Notes under the pieces: generated by a model
Told to the model about the DNA's origin: nothing
Seen by the model: only the letters and a program-made list of their open reading frames with translations
Databases searched by the model: none
Position numbers and translations under genes: made by a program
Shown here: piece by piece, positions 16,378-24,478 of the stretch
Numbering within the stretch: the first letter of the stretch is position 1
Layout of the letters: each line of letters begins with the position of its first letter
NCBI GenBank assembly: GCA_002683825.1
Contig: NYUD01000063.1
Coordinates: 1-55,579 of the forward strand
Origin: Planctomycetota bacterium
GTDB taxonomy: Bacteria; Planctomycetota; UBA1135; GCA-002686595
DNA: 55,579 bases
Direction: 5' to 3'

Positions 16378-17784
16378 TTACTGCGGCGTCCGCCCCAGGC
16401 TTTCGTCCCAGGCCTTCTCGTTCTCCATCTGCACTCGATCCGACGACCCGTCGAGCGCGGGCTTCTGCGGCGCTCCGCGCGCGATGACCTTGGCGTAGAT
16501 CTCCAGCGACCGTTCGACGTGCCGAAGAACGCTCGTCAAGAACGCGGCCGGCGCGGGCAGGTGTTCGCGAACCGTGTCGAGTCGCCCGGGCTCTTCCAGC
16601 AGTAGATCGAAGAGCATGGCCAGGGCCGCGATGCCGGCCTCCTCGCCCTCGCCGGCGTGAGCGTCGTAGAAGAGGGCGCCCTTCCCCTCTCGCATGCGCT
16701 CGGCAAAGGCTCCCGTGTTCGGCAGGATCATGGGCACCTCCAGGGCTACCGCCTCGTCGAGCACGAGCCCCCAGGACTCGTGGGCTCGGGTTCCACTGAC
16801 CATGGCGTGGACCGCGGTCACGGGGTGTTCGTCGAGCCGATCCGCCTCGTACGGACCGTGGAAGTGAACGTCGAGACCGGCCGCGTCACGGTGCACCCTT
16901 TCCGCGAAAGGTGCGTGGGGCTCGCCGCCGGCGATGTGCAGCTGGATCCTCTCCGGCGTGCGGGAGCGACGCATGGCGGCCAGGATGCGGTCCTGTCCCT
17001 TCAGTGGATGGATGTGGCCCCAGGCGCCGAGGACGAGCTTTTCGTGTTCGGCCGGCGGGGCGAGGGCCGAACGCGGTCGTAACTCCAGTTCGCGACCGTG
17101 GGGCACGACCTCGAGTTCGAGCCGGTCCCGGCCCAGCCCGAGAAAGCGCGCCACGAGGGCGCCGTGCCCCGCGCTGGGCACGATGACCGCGCCGGCCATC
17201 GAGAGCTCGCGCACGAGGTCCCCTTTGTGCTGGGCCAGCGCCGTGACGAGGCTTTCGGTGGAGACCCAGGGAGTGCGCGGCGGAACCAGCGCCGCACAGT
17301 CGAGACACGGATGGGGGCCCAGCTCGGCTTCACAGAAGCGACCGGTGTCGGGGCGGATGCGGAACGTGATGAGACAGCTCGTCCAGAGATCGTGCAGGGT
17401 GACGACCGCGGGTATGCCCTCGAGAGCCGCCCGATAGACGAGATCGCGCGTGAGACGGATCCACTGGTGGACGTGAACGAGGTCCGGTTTCTCCTCGCGC
17501 AGGATGCGCTGGAACTCGTTCGCCACGCGTGCCGACGCACTCTTCTGCCAGTGGTCGAAGAAGAGATCGGTGCGATGGATGCGCACGATGCGGATCGGCT
17601 TCGCGCCGGGAACGTCCTCGGTCGCCTCGGAGGTGCGGAAGCCCTGTTCGTGCTGCATCGAACCCGCGACGACGACGACTTCGTGGCCCTGTGAGACAAG
17701 GCTGCGCGCGAGGTGTTGACATACCTTCTCGGTTCCACCGACGAGTTCGGGAGGATATCCGTGTAGCGCCAGGATGACCTTCAT
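16378..17784 (-). CDS. GT4-family glycosyltransferase (GT-B fold)
   Basis: This encodes 468 residues from the ATG at 17784. The N-terminal acceptor domain begins MKVILALHGYPPELVGGTEK with the glycine loop of GT4 enzymes, then DLVHVHQWIRLTRD. The C-terminal donor domain has KLVLGAWGHIHPLKGQDRIL and HESWGLVLDEAVALEVPMILPNTGA, where the E-x7-E motif normally lies. A 50-residue insert with four Cys (CLITF...FCEAELGPHPCLDC) sits mid-protein, as in several GT4 enzymes. It probably builds a surface polysaccharide. Its start overlaps the stop of a truncated second glycosyltransferase. Confidence 0.9.
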   Translation of the reverse strand: MKVILALHGYPPELVGGTEKVCQHLARSLVSQGHEVVVVAGSMQHEQGFRTSEATEDVPGAKPIRIVRIHRTDLFFDHWQKSASARVANEFQRILREEKPDLVHVHQWIRLTRDLVYRAALEGIPAVVTLHDLWTSCLITFRIRPDTGRFCEAELGPHPCLDCAALVPPRTPWVSTESLVTALAQHKGDLVRELSMAGAVIVPSAGHGALVARFLGLGRDRLELEVVPHGRELELRPRSALAPPAEHEKLVLGAWGHIHPLKGQDRILAAMRRSRTPERIQLHIAGGEPHAPFAERVHRDAAGLDVHFHGPYEADRLDEHPVTAVHAMVSGTRAHESWGLVLDEAVALEVPMILPNTGAFAERMREGKGALFYDAHAGEGEEAGIAALAMLFDLLLEEPGRLDTVREHLPAPAAFLTSVLRHVERSLEIYAKVIARGAPQKPALDGSSDRVQMENEKAWDESLGRTPQ

Positions 17785-18060
17785 GCCCGACCCCTTTTCG
17801 GATCCATTCCCCGGCTTGACAGGGTCCGTTCATGGCGCGCTTCCAACTCCTCCGCGCTCCGGCGCACGCTCCTCAGCGGTTCCCGATCGAATTCGAAGGA
17901 AGCCCGGAGTTCGAGTTCGCCGAGAAAGCGGGTGAGCCGGACGGCCATCCCATCCGGGTCTGAAACGAAAAGCGGCGCGCGCGTCGCGAGGGCTTCGTGG
18001 ATCGTCAAGGGAGAGTTCTCGTACCAGATGCCGCTGGGTACAGGTGGTCCAAAGGGGATT
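17781..18060 (-). pseudogene. C-terminal fragment of a GT4 glycosyltransferase
   Basis: Reading the minus strand into the stop at 17781, the frame contains GIWYENSPLTIHEALATRAP and LFVSDPDGMA, the donor-binding end of GT-B enzymes, followed by a normal-looking C-terminal tail. The remaining N-terminal three quarters of such an enzyme is missing: upstream the DNA changes to a transposase fragment across a repeat. The stop overlaps the intact GT4 gene, so the original order was probably two glycosyltransferases in one operon. Confidence 0.75.
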
Positions 18061-18087
18061 TTTTGCCCGGCTCGACCTCTGAAGACC
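18039..18087 (+). repeat. Dispersed repeat at the transposase/glycosyltransferase junction
   Basis: The 23 bp at 18065-18087 are identical to 15391-15413. The repeat lies exactly between the end of transposase similarity and the start of glycosyltransferase similarity, next to a long C run (18086-18094). Confidence 0.75.
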
Positions 18088-18097
18088 CCCCCCCAAC

Positions 18098-18465
18098 CGA
18101 CGACGAGCTCCGCACTCGCATTGGAGCACGTCGGCATCGAAGATACGTCGAATCAACTCCGCCCGGCGTAGATGGTGGTCGAGCGGGGTCCGTGTCGGAG
18201 ATCGAGAGGAGCTTGGGGGGGGGACGCTTTCGGGCCGCCAGGAAGACGCCGGCGTCAGGACGCCGTGATACTTCCACATGTGTTTGTGCGGCCGGGGAAT
18301 CAGGGCGCACAGCCTCTTCAGGAAACTCGTCTGCGTGAACACGACATGCGTCGTGCCGTCCCTGTAGGGATGGCGTAGCCGGTAGGGGATCCGACCGCGC
18401 TCGTCGCGCCTCAGCCGGTCGTTGGAGATCGTCGGGCGGGGGATGTAGATCACAATTCCCGCCCC
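18098..18465 (-). pseudogene. IS91-type (Y2) transposase C-terminal fragment
   Basis: The minus-strand frame reads GIVIYIPRPTISNDRL, then YRLRHPYRDGTTHVVF, FLKRLCALIPRPHKHMWKYH and, after a degraded stretch, AELIRRIFDADVLQCECG. This order matches the C-terminal part of IS91/ISCR-like putative transposases (PF04986), including the R-P-W/Y-R-D-G-T-T-H and YHGV segments and the final Cys pair. The N-terminal zinc finger and catalytic part are absent, and there is no start codon of its own. It is a remnant wedged between an intact SGNH gene and a truncated glycosyltransferase. Confidence 0.8.
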
Positions 18466-18475
18466 TGGAGGCGCC

Positions 18476-20146
18476 TTACCGGACGCCGGAAGCCCGTAGG
18501 AATTCGGCGACTTCGCGCGCCGCCAGGTCATGGCCAGCCGTGTTGAAGTGAATGTCGCCTCCGGGCAGATACAGCTTTCGGTCATCTGCGCTCCTGCGGA
18601 ACGCCTCCAGAAGGTCGCAGCATAGGATCTCGTTGGCCTCGCAGAACGCTGTCAAGCGCCGGTTGTAAGCCGCGAGATCGAAGTCGCCTTCGTCGAGGTT
18701 CCAGAAGTCGCGGATAAACTCCCAATCCTCGCGATGGACCTGGTAACGCTGGGGAAAGATGATGAGCACGAAGCGTTGTCCCCGAGCCTTCGCCTTGCGG
18801 TCGTAGGCCTTGAGCAACTCAAAGAACTTCGCATAGATGCCCTCGGAGTAGCTGTTTTCTCGCTTGTAAAAGTAGCCGAGGTTGGCCGTTCCGTCGAAGA
18901 GCCTCATCCGCCCGTCCTTACGCTCGGTTTCCCAGACGAAACTGTGCATCCTCACCGGGCCCGTTTCCATGACCCAGCGCACCGGCAGCGCGTGGTAGAA
19001 GACCCGAAAACGACAGAACTTCCCGAACCATTGGAACGCGCCGTATTGGATCCGCACCAAGAAGCGAGACGTCCGCCAGAATCTTGTGGGCCGCGCTGCC
19101 TCGAAGGCCGAAGGTGAAACCTCGGGGTAGGCATAGGCGAGATAGCGATCGAGCGGACTCGGGCCATGCTCGTAGTCGGGATCGGCTCGCAGCCGATCTT
19201 CTTCATCGAGCTGGAAAAGCCCGCCCCCTCCAAAGGCGGCGTCGGTCTGAAGCAGATCGTTGCCGCAGATGCCCAGCAAGACAACTTCCGCGTCGTACTT
19301 CGGCGCGTGCTCCTGGAGGAAGTAGAAGCCGTAGACCGGGTCCGATACCTCCGCGTTAACGACAGTGACCTCTCCTGAGCGTTGCAGCTCGAGGTTGGCT
19401 TCAAGTTGGGCTCCGAAGAAGCTTTCCTGGCCGACCTGCATCCCGATGGAGAAGGAATCTCCAAGGCTAAGGATCCTCAGTTCGCCCGGGGCCACCTCAT
19501 CGGGAATCTCCGTCGCATTACGTAGTCCCTGAGAGTTGGTCTTCATCCGCACTCCCTGGGGTAGTTCCCTGGAGCGTATATACACGTCGAGATTCGGGCG
19601 CAGGCGACCTCCTGGCCCGATGAACGGCGGTTCTTTGGGAAGACTCGTCGTGAAAGTCTCGTCCCTACCCCAGACGACCGGCCGAACGCCGGAGTTCGAA
19701 CCGAAAAGCTCGACCACGAATGCTGCGATCACAAACACGAGCAAGGGAAACGCGACGATGCGTGCTCTATCCCTACCGCTGGACATGGCCCACAGCTGGA
19801 CTGCGGTCAAAGGCCACAAGCAGGCGATCAACACGGACACGAAGGCGTCCTCGATCCGGGTACCAATCACATATGCGCCGCCGATAAGCAGAAGGGCGAG
19901 TGCGATGCGCCCCGGCCGGCGCCGCGCCCAAGCACTGCTGAAGAGCCATGGATGGACAACCAGAAGAAGCGGAAGAAGAGCGACGTAGACAGGTTGCTGC
20001 GACGCTGCGGGGGGTACCCCTTGACTCCCAAAGCGAACCCCGCCGGCGAGGAGTGCGCCGGCGCCCCACAAAAGGAGCAACCCGAGCGAAAAACTCTTCG
20101 CTGCCGGAGAGAAGTCCGGTTTGCTTTGTGTTCTTGCTTCCTCCAA
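18476..20146 (-). CDS. Membrane-bound SGNH/GDSL-like hydrolase
   Basis: This encodes 556 residues. The N-terminal 150 residues hold about four membrane segments (starting near 20, 53, 82 and 130). The extracytoplasmic domain has the nucleophile block ILSLGDSFSIG with S231, a GNDL block, and the final DIHFN (D531, H533) followed by GHDLAAREVAEFL. The arrangement resembles AlgX/AlgJ-like or other O-acetyl-transferring or esterase SGNH proteins of polysaccharide loci. The start is a TTG at 20146, the only usable start in the frame. Acylation or deacylation of a surface glycan is the most likely role, given the neighbouring glycosyltransferases. Confidence 0.82.
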   Translation of the reverse strand: MEEARTQSKPDFSPAAKSFSLGLLLLWGAGALLAGGVRFGSQGVPPAASQQPVYVALLPLLLVVHPWLFSSAWARRRPGRIALALLLIGGAYVIGTRIEDAFVSVLIACLWPLTAVQLWAMSSGRDRARIVAFPLLVFVIAAFVVELFGSNSGVRPVVWGRDETFTTSLPKEPPFIGPGGRLRPNLDVYIRSRELPQGVRMKTNSQGLRNATEIPDEVAPGELRILSLGDSFSIGMQVGQESFFGAQLEANLELQRSGEVTVVNAEVSDPVYGFYFLQEHAPKYDAEVVLLGICGNDLLQTDAAFGGGGLFQLDEEDRLRADPDYEHGPSPLDRYLAYAYPEVSPSAFEAARPTRFWRTSRFLVRIQYGAFQWFGKFCRFRVFYHALPVRWVMETGPVRMHSFVWETERKDGRMRLFDGTANLGYFYKRENSYSEGIYAKFFELLKAYDRKAKARGQRFVLIIFPQRYQVHREDWEFIRDFWNLDEGDFDLAAYNRRLTAFCEANEILCCDLLEAFRRSADDRKLYLPGGDIHFNTAGHDLAAREVAEFLRASGVR

Positions 20147-20678
20147 GTTCCCAGGCAGCTCGTCTCAGCACAACCGATCTCGGTCGTGGGTCTCGGAGTC
20201 TGGAAATCACAGTCTAGCAACCGACAGCGCACCGTTCTTCGGAATCATTTTGGAGGCTGTTTTCGTATGTGTGATCCTCGCTGAAACCAGCGGTGAGTCC
20301 GAATTGATCGACAACCATGCAAGACGGCGCCATCTGCGCTGGGGAAACCCTGGACCGGGCCGCCGCTGTAACCGACGAGCCGGCTGCGTGCGTAACGCTA
20401 CAGGCGTGAGCGAGGTGCCCATGGAAACCGATGTCGTGGCGTCTACCGGCCGCGCTTTGCCTTCTTGATTTCCGCCAGCGTCACGTACAGGCCGTCTCCG
20501 GCAGGAAACAGCGGGAGGGCTGGCGTGTACATGCCGAAAACGTGGTGGAACGTGCCGTCCTCCATGAACGGGAAGACGAATGTCTGCAAAAAGGGGTCGG
20601 ATTGCGGCCGAGACCAGGCCTGGAGAAACGAGGGTGCCAGGATCCGCCCTGCCCCTGCCCGGAAGTTAGAGTCTTGCC
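20147..20678. other. Intergenic region between divergent genes
   Basis: It contains an imperfect hairpin at about 20276-20297 (CGCTG/CAGCG stem). A minus-strand open frame at 20443-20694 ends in FHHVFGMYTPALPLFPAGDG, which reads like protein but has no start and no recognised family; it may be the remnant of a lost gene. Nothing else is supported. Confidence 0.3.
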
Positions 20679-21419
20679 ATGCAGGCCCCGACAACGATCC
20701 GAAACCAATTCGGTGAGCGTCTCGATCACGTTTTTACGCCCGGCCGCGAAGGAGGCCGTGATCTCGTCGTGATCGGACACGGTGTGACCTCGCATCACGA
20801 TCGGCCGTACTTCGCCGAGTTGTGTGCGGGATTTGCCCGGGCCGCAACCGCGTCGCTGCGTTTCTCCTTTGCGGGCAACGGGAATTCGGAAGGCCGCTTC
20901 GAGGATTGCACGATCACGAAGGAAGTCGGGGATCTGGGGAGCGTGCTCGATGCTTTCGACGGCTGGAACGTCACCTACGTCGGACACAGCATGGGCGGCG
21001 CGGTCGGCATGCTGCGTGCCTCGATGGACGAGCGCCTGGCGGCGCTCGTCTCCATGGCTGGAATGGTGCAGGTTCAGGCCTTCATGGAGCGGGTCTTCGG
21101 CCACCTCGAGCCGGACCGCGAGGACATGTTGGACCGGGAGGGATGTCCGTTGACGCGCACGTTCCTTGACGATGCAAAGAGAATCGGCACGGTGCTGCCC
21201 CAGGCGGCTGCACTCGAGCTGCCGTTTCTGATCGTCCACGGCAGTGCGGATGAGCTTGTTCCCATCGAGGAGTCGTACGAGCTTCACGAGGCGAACGCCA
21301 CATCCGAGCTCGCGGTCCTCGAGGGTGTGGACCACCGTTTCACCGATCATCTGGACGAGCTCGTGCGGACGGTCGTTTCGTGGACGACAGCGCAGCTATC
21401 CTCTCCACGCAAGTCCTAG
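20679..21419 (+). CDS. Alpha/beta hydrolase
   Basis: This encodes 246 residues from the ATG at 20679. The fold markers are VVIGHGVTSHHD (oxyanion region), SLRFSFAGNGNSEG, the nucleophile elbow VGHSMGGAVG (S104), the acid in HGSADELVP (D191) and the histidine in GVDHRF (H219). It resembles cytoplasmic serine-aminopeptidase/BAAT-type hydrolases, usually esterases or thioesterases of unknown substrate. No signal peptide is seen. It stands alone upstream of the VTC operon, 278 bp from that start. Confidence 0.9.
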   Translation: MQAPTTIRNQFGERLDHVFTPGREGGRDLVVIGHGVTSHHDRPYFAELCAGFARAATASLRFSFAGNGNSEGRFEDCTITKEVGDLGSVLDAFDGWNVTYVGHSMGGAVGMLRASMDERLAALVSMAGMVQVQAFMERVFGHLEPDREDMLDREGCPLTRTFLDDAKRIGTVLPQAAALELPFLIVHGSADELVPIEESYELHEANATSELAVLEGVDHRFTDHLDELVRTVVSWTTAQLSSPRKS

Positions 21420-21697
21420 GATCCGGTCTTCATCCGCTCCGAAAGCTACGGTCGGTGGGGCTTGCGTGCAGGCCGTCCCCCGGCGGCCTTCATCGTGGCT
21501 TGGACCACGCGGTTTGAAGCTCGTGTGCCGTTGGAATTGCAAGTACGTGCGGTGGGGGAGGTGCGCTGTGGAGAGAAGCTGCGCTCTTGCGGGGTTTCGC
21601 CAGCGAGGTTATCCTCGGTTAAGGATCTCACTAGGGCGGGAACGACGTTTTCGGGGGAGACAGTGGGGTGTACTGGTGCAGGAGCCGCGACTACTGG

Positions 21698-22537
21698 ATG
21701 TCTGAGACCGTTCCCCAACCCCGACGCCCGGACCCGGCTTCGACCGAGAGTTGCGTTGCACGGGCATACCCCAGGCCGCTGGCGTTCGTTTCCAGATACG
21801 AGTTCAAGTACCTCGTGCCGCACGAACTGCTCCCTGAATTACGCCGGGAGATCCAGGCTTTCGTCGATCCGGATCCGTACGCCGCCCGGATGCCCGGCTA
21901 TCGTTACCCGACCTGCTCTCTCTATCTCGACTCGCTGGACCTGCGTCTGTATCAGATGACCATGCGCGCTGAGAAGTCGCGCCAGAAGTTGCGCATCCGC
22001 TGCTACACCGACGATGGCGACAAGCCGGTGTTCTTCGAGATCAAGAAGCGTCAGGACGGGATCGTGCGCAAGCACAGGGTCTCCGCTCGTCGCAGTCAGG
22101 CCGTACGCTTTCTCACCGGGGGCGACCGGGCCGCCAATCCGAGGGACCCCCTGCCCGACATCGCCGAGTTTCAGTACCTGGCTCGTATGATCGACGCGGG
22201 TCCGACCTTCCGGGTTCGCTACGAACGCGAAGCCTACGAGGCGCGCGGCGGCGAGCCGACCCGCATCACTTTCGATACGGATCTCGCCTACAACCTCACC
22301 ACCGGAGCAGACCTGTCCATCGGCGGCGCGTGCTGGCGCCGGATCATGACCGACATGGCCATCGTCGAGATCAAGTTCACGGATCGCTTTCCCACCTGGG
22401 TGAACAAAATCGCCCAGCGGTACAATATGGAACGTCGCTCCGTGCCGAAGTACTGCCTTTCGGTGGAGGACGCACTGGACCGCGGTGAGTGCCTGATTCC
22501 GTTCTTGGGCCACCGGCCATTGGCGTTCACGCTGTAG
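21698..22537 (+). CDS. VTC-domain (polyphosphate polymerase-like) protein
   Basis: This encodes 279 residues from the ATG at 21698 (AGGAG 13 bases upstream); a GTG at 21668 with a closer GGAG is an alternative adding ten residues. The tunnel-fold signature is complete: SRYEFKYLVP, CSLYLDSLDL, KLRIRCYTDDG, VFFEIKKRQDG with VRKHR, and VEIKFTDRFPTW. The basic and acidic residues are those used by VTC4-type enzymes to bind ATP, metal and phosphate chains. Bacterial members often neighbour DUF4956 and CotH genes, as here. Polyphosphate synthesis is the family-based proposal, not shown by this sequence. It is the first gene of an operon with DUF4956 (1-bp gap). Confidence 0.9.
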   Translation: MSETVPQPRRPDPASTESCVARAYPRPLAFVSRYEFKYLVPHELLPELRREIQAFVDPDPYAARMPGYRYPTCSLYLDSLDLRLYQMTMRAEKSRQKLRIRCYTDDGDKPVFFEIKKRQDGIVRKHRVSARRSQAVRFLTGGDRAANPRDPLPDIAEFQYLARMIDAGPTFRVRYEREAYEARGGEPTRITFDTDLAYNLTTGADLSIGGACWRRIMTDMAIVEIKFTDRFPTWVNKIAQRYNMERRSVPKYCLSVEDALDRGECLIPFLGHRPLAFTL

Positions 22538-22538
22538 A

Positions 22539-23249
22539 ATGGCCCCATCGACGACCATGGAGCGCTTTTTCCAGATGCTGCAGCCGTCGCCCGGCGCCCA
22601 AGGTGAGCCGACCTTGGAGTCGACGGGGCTGGCCCTCCTGTTGGCTTTCTCGCTCGGCCAGCTCTTCGCCTGGTTCTACAGTCGCACGCACGCGGGCATT
22701 TCGTATTCGCGGACGTTCACACAATCGTTGGTGCTGATCATGATGGTGGTTGCGCTCGCGCTGCACGTGATCGGCAACAACATCGTCACGGCCTTCGGTT
22801 TGATCGGCGCGTTGGCGATCATTCGCTTTCGGAACGTTCTGAAGGACACGCGGGATACGGCGTTCGTCTTCTTCTCGCTCATCATCGGAATGGCGATCGG
22901 TGTCGGACGATACAACGCTGCTCTCGTCGGGACGGCGGGACTTCTCCTGGCAGTGTTGGTCATGGAAGCGACACGTTTCGGTTCCCGCGGCCACTTCGAC
23001 GGGCATTTGTCCCTGCAGGTTGTTGCGAACAGCGACGAGAAGTCGAGGCGACGGGTTCTCGATCGGTTCTGTCGTAAGTTCCGCGAGGTCTCCGTGCGCA
23101 TGGCCGGTGGAGGCGATGAATCGGAGGTCATTTTGCGTGTCCGCTTGCGCGACCGTCGGCGGGGCCCGGAGCTCCTGGAGGCTTTGAACGAACTGGCAGC
23201 AGTGCGGCGCGCCGACCTGATCCTGCGTGACGAACTGGCGGAGATCTGA
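22539..23249 (+). CDS. DUF4956 membrane protein
   Basis: This encodes 236 residues. Three or four membrane segments lie at about 28-47, 60-82, 85-97 and 108-140, with the family's ITAFGLIGALAIIRFRN-like loop present as VTAFGLIGALAIIRFRNVLKD; a cytoplasmic alpha/beta domain follows (150-236). DUF4956 proteins are recurrent partners of VTC-domain proteins and are thought to be transport or scaffold subunits; mechanism is unknown. The ATG at 22539 is one base after the VTC stop, and another Met lies at residue 7. Confidence 0.9.
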   Translation: MAPSTTMERFFQMLQPSPGAQGEPTLESTGLALLLAFSLGQLFAWFYSRTHAGISYSRTFTQSLVLIMMVVALALHVIGNNIVTAFGLIGALAIIRFRNVLKDTRDTAFVFFSLIIGMAIGVGRYNAALVGTAGLLLAVLVMEATRFGSRGHFDGHLSLQVVANSDEKSRRRVLDRFCRKFREVSVRMAGGGDESEVILRVRLRDRRRGPELLEALNELAAVRRADLILRDELAEI

Positions 23250-23251
23250 AG

Positions 23252-24478
23252 TTGGTCCGGTCCCAGAAAATTCGGATCCCGTTGAGCGAGCGCCTGCACG
23301 ATTTTCGGCGGGGACCGCTGCAAGTCTTGATCTGGGCCGGCGCGGCCGTGACCGCATTCGTTCTCATCGAGCGCAAGCAGGCGAGGTTCGAGTTTCAAGG
23401 CGTGGTGCGCGCTCTGCAAGCGGAGATTTCCGCCGATGTCGACGGGAGGATCGCCGAGTTGCTGGTGGTTCCTTTCGATGATGTCGCTGCCGGCGAAACG
23501 ATCGCTCGGCTCGACGACGCGTTGCTGCTGGCCGAGATCGAGACCTCGCTCGCATCGATCGAGGAGTTGAGACAACAGATCGAGATCGAGCGTATGCGGG
23601 TGCAGGCCGATCTGGATGCACAGAACGAACGGCGCCTGGACCGCCTCCGCCGCGAGCGGAACGAAGAGGCTCGCGATTATGATACCGAACTGCGCCGCTA
23701 TCACTCCGAGCTACGTCGCTATCGCATCGACGAGGAAGAACAGCGCCTGGCACGCCTGGCCGTCGAGGTTCAGATCGAAGCCGACCTGGTCGAACGCGAA
23801 CGCCGCGATCTCAAGGTGCAGCGAACACGCGAACTCGTGGCTGCCGGAGACACTGCGATCGAAAAACTCGACGACGCCGAGCTGAAGCGAGACCAGGTCG
23901 ATGCGACCATCAAGGAGAACCGCAAGCTGGTGGAAGCACTGGTCGAGGTCTACCACGCCGCCGTGGCACGCCGTCGGGACTTCGAGGCCAGGAAACCGCT
24001 CTCCATCCGGGAAACGCCGATCCCCGCCGCGCCGGACATGTTGCCCGTCTTCGCCTCGGTCCGCGCCGAGACGCTGCGCGTCGAGGAGATTCGCGTCCGC
24101 CGGAGGGCCCTGACCCTGACCGCACCCTTCGCGGGTCGTGTCAGCAGCGTCCTCGCCGCACGCGGCCAGGCGTTGCTCGCGGGCGAGCCCGTGGCGATGC
24201 TCACCAGTCCGTATGCGGATGAGATACTGGCCTATGTTCCCGAGGAGGCGATCGAAGCCTTTCGCCTGGGGACCCGGGTGCTCGTTTCGCGTCGTGCCGA
24301 CACGAAGTTGACGGCCGAAGCCACGGTGACCCGGCTCGGTCCGGCGGTGGAGGAGTTGCCGGCCCGGTTGTGGCGTAGCGCTGCGCAACCCGAGTACGGA
24401 AGGGCCGTCCTCTGTGCCGGAGTCAGCGGGCTCGACCTGACGCCCGGTGAATCGACGGTGGTCAGGCTGGTCAATTGA
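23252..24478 (+). CDS. HlyD-like membrane-fusion/periplasmic adaptor protein
   Basis: This encodes 408 residues. The start is a TTG at 23252 with GGAG eight bases upstream, 2 bp after the DUF4956 stop. One membrane anchor lies at about 24-42. A split biotinyl-lipoyl-like domain (DVDGRIAELLVVPFDDVAAGETIARLDD and LTAPFAGRVSSVLAARGQALLAGEPVAML) encloses a long charged coiled coil at about 90-240. Such adaptors bridge inner-membrane transporters to the envelope. No ABC or RND transporter is adjacent, so it may serve the VTC/DUF4956 complex. The 3' end overlaps the convergent phosphatase-like gene by 8 bp. Confidence 0.87.
   Translation: MVRSQKIRIPLSERLHDFRRGPLQVLIWAGAAVTAFVLIERKQARFEFQGVVRALQAEISADVDGRIAELLVVPFDDVAAGETIARLDDALLLAEIETSLASIEELRQQIEIERMRVQADLDAQNERRLDRLRRERNEEARDYDTELRRYHSELRRYRIDEEEQRLARLAVEVQIEADLVERERRDLKVQRTRELVAAGDTAIEKLDDAELKRDQVDATIKENRKLVEALVEVYHAAVARRRDFEARKPLSIRETPIPAAPDMLPVFASVRAETLRVEEIRVRRRALTLTAPFAGRVSSVLAARGQALLAGEPVAMLTSPYADEILAYVPEEAIEAFRLGTRVLVSRRADTKLTAEATVTRLGPAVEELPARLWRSAAQPEYGRAVLCAGVSGLDLTPGESTVVRLVN

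Noticed and set aside
20281..20420. Cobalamin-riboswitch-like fragments (GGGGAAACC, GCCGCTGTAACCG)
   Set aside because: Order and spacing of the conserved boxes do not fit the class, and neither flanking gene is related to B12.
20443..20694. Minus-strand ORF ending GLYVTLAEIKKAKRGR
   Set aside because: Reads like protein in part, but has no usable start, overlaps the hydrolase start, and no family is recognised.
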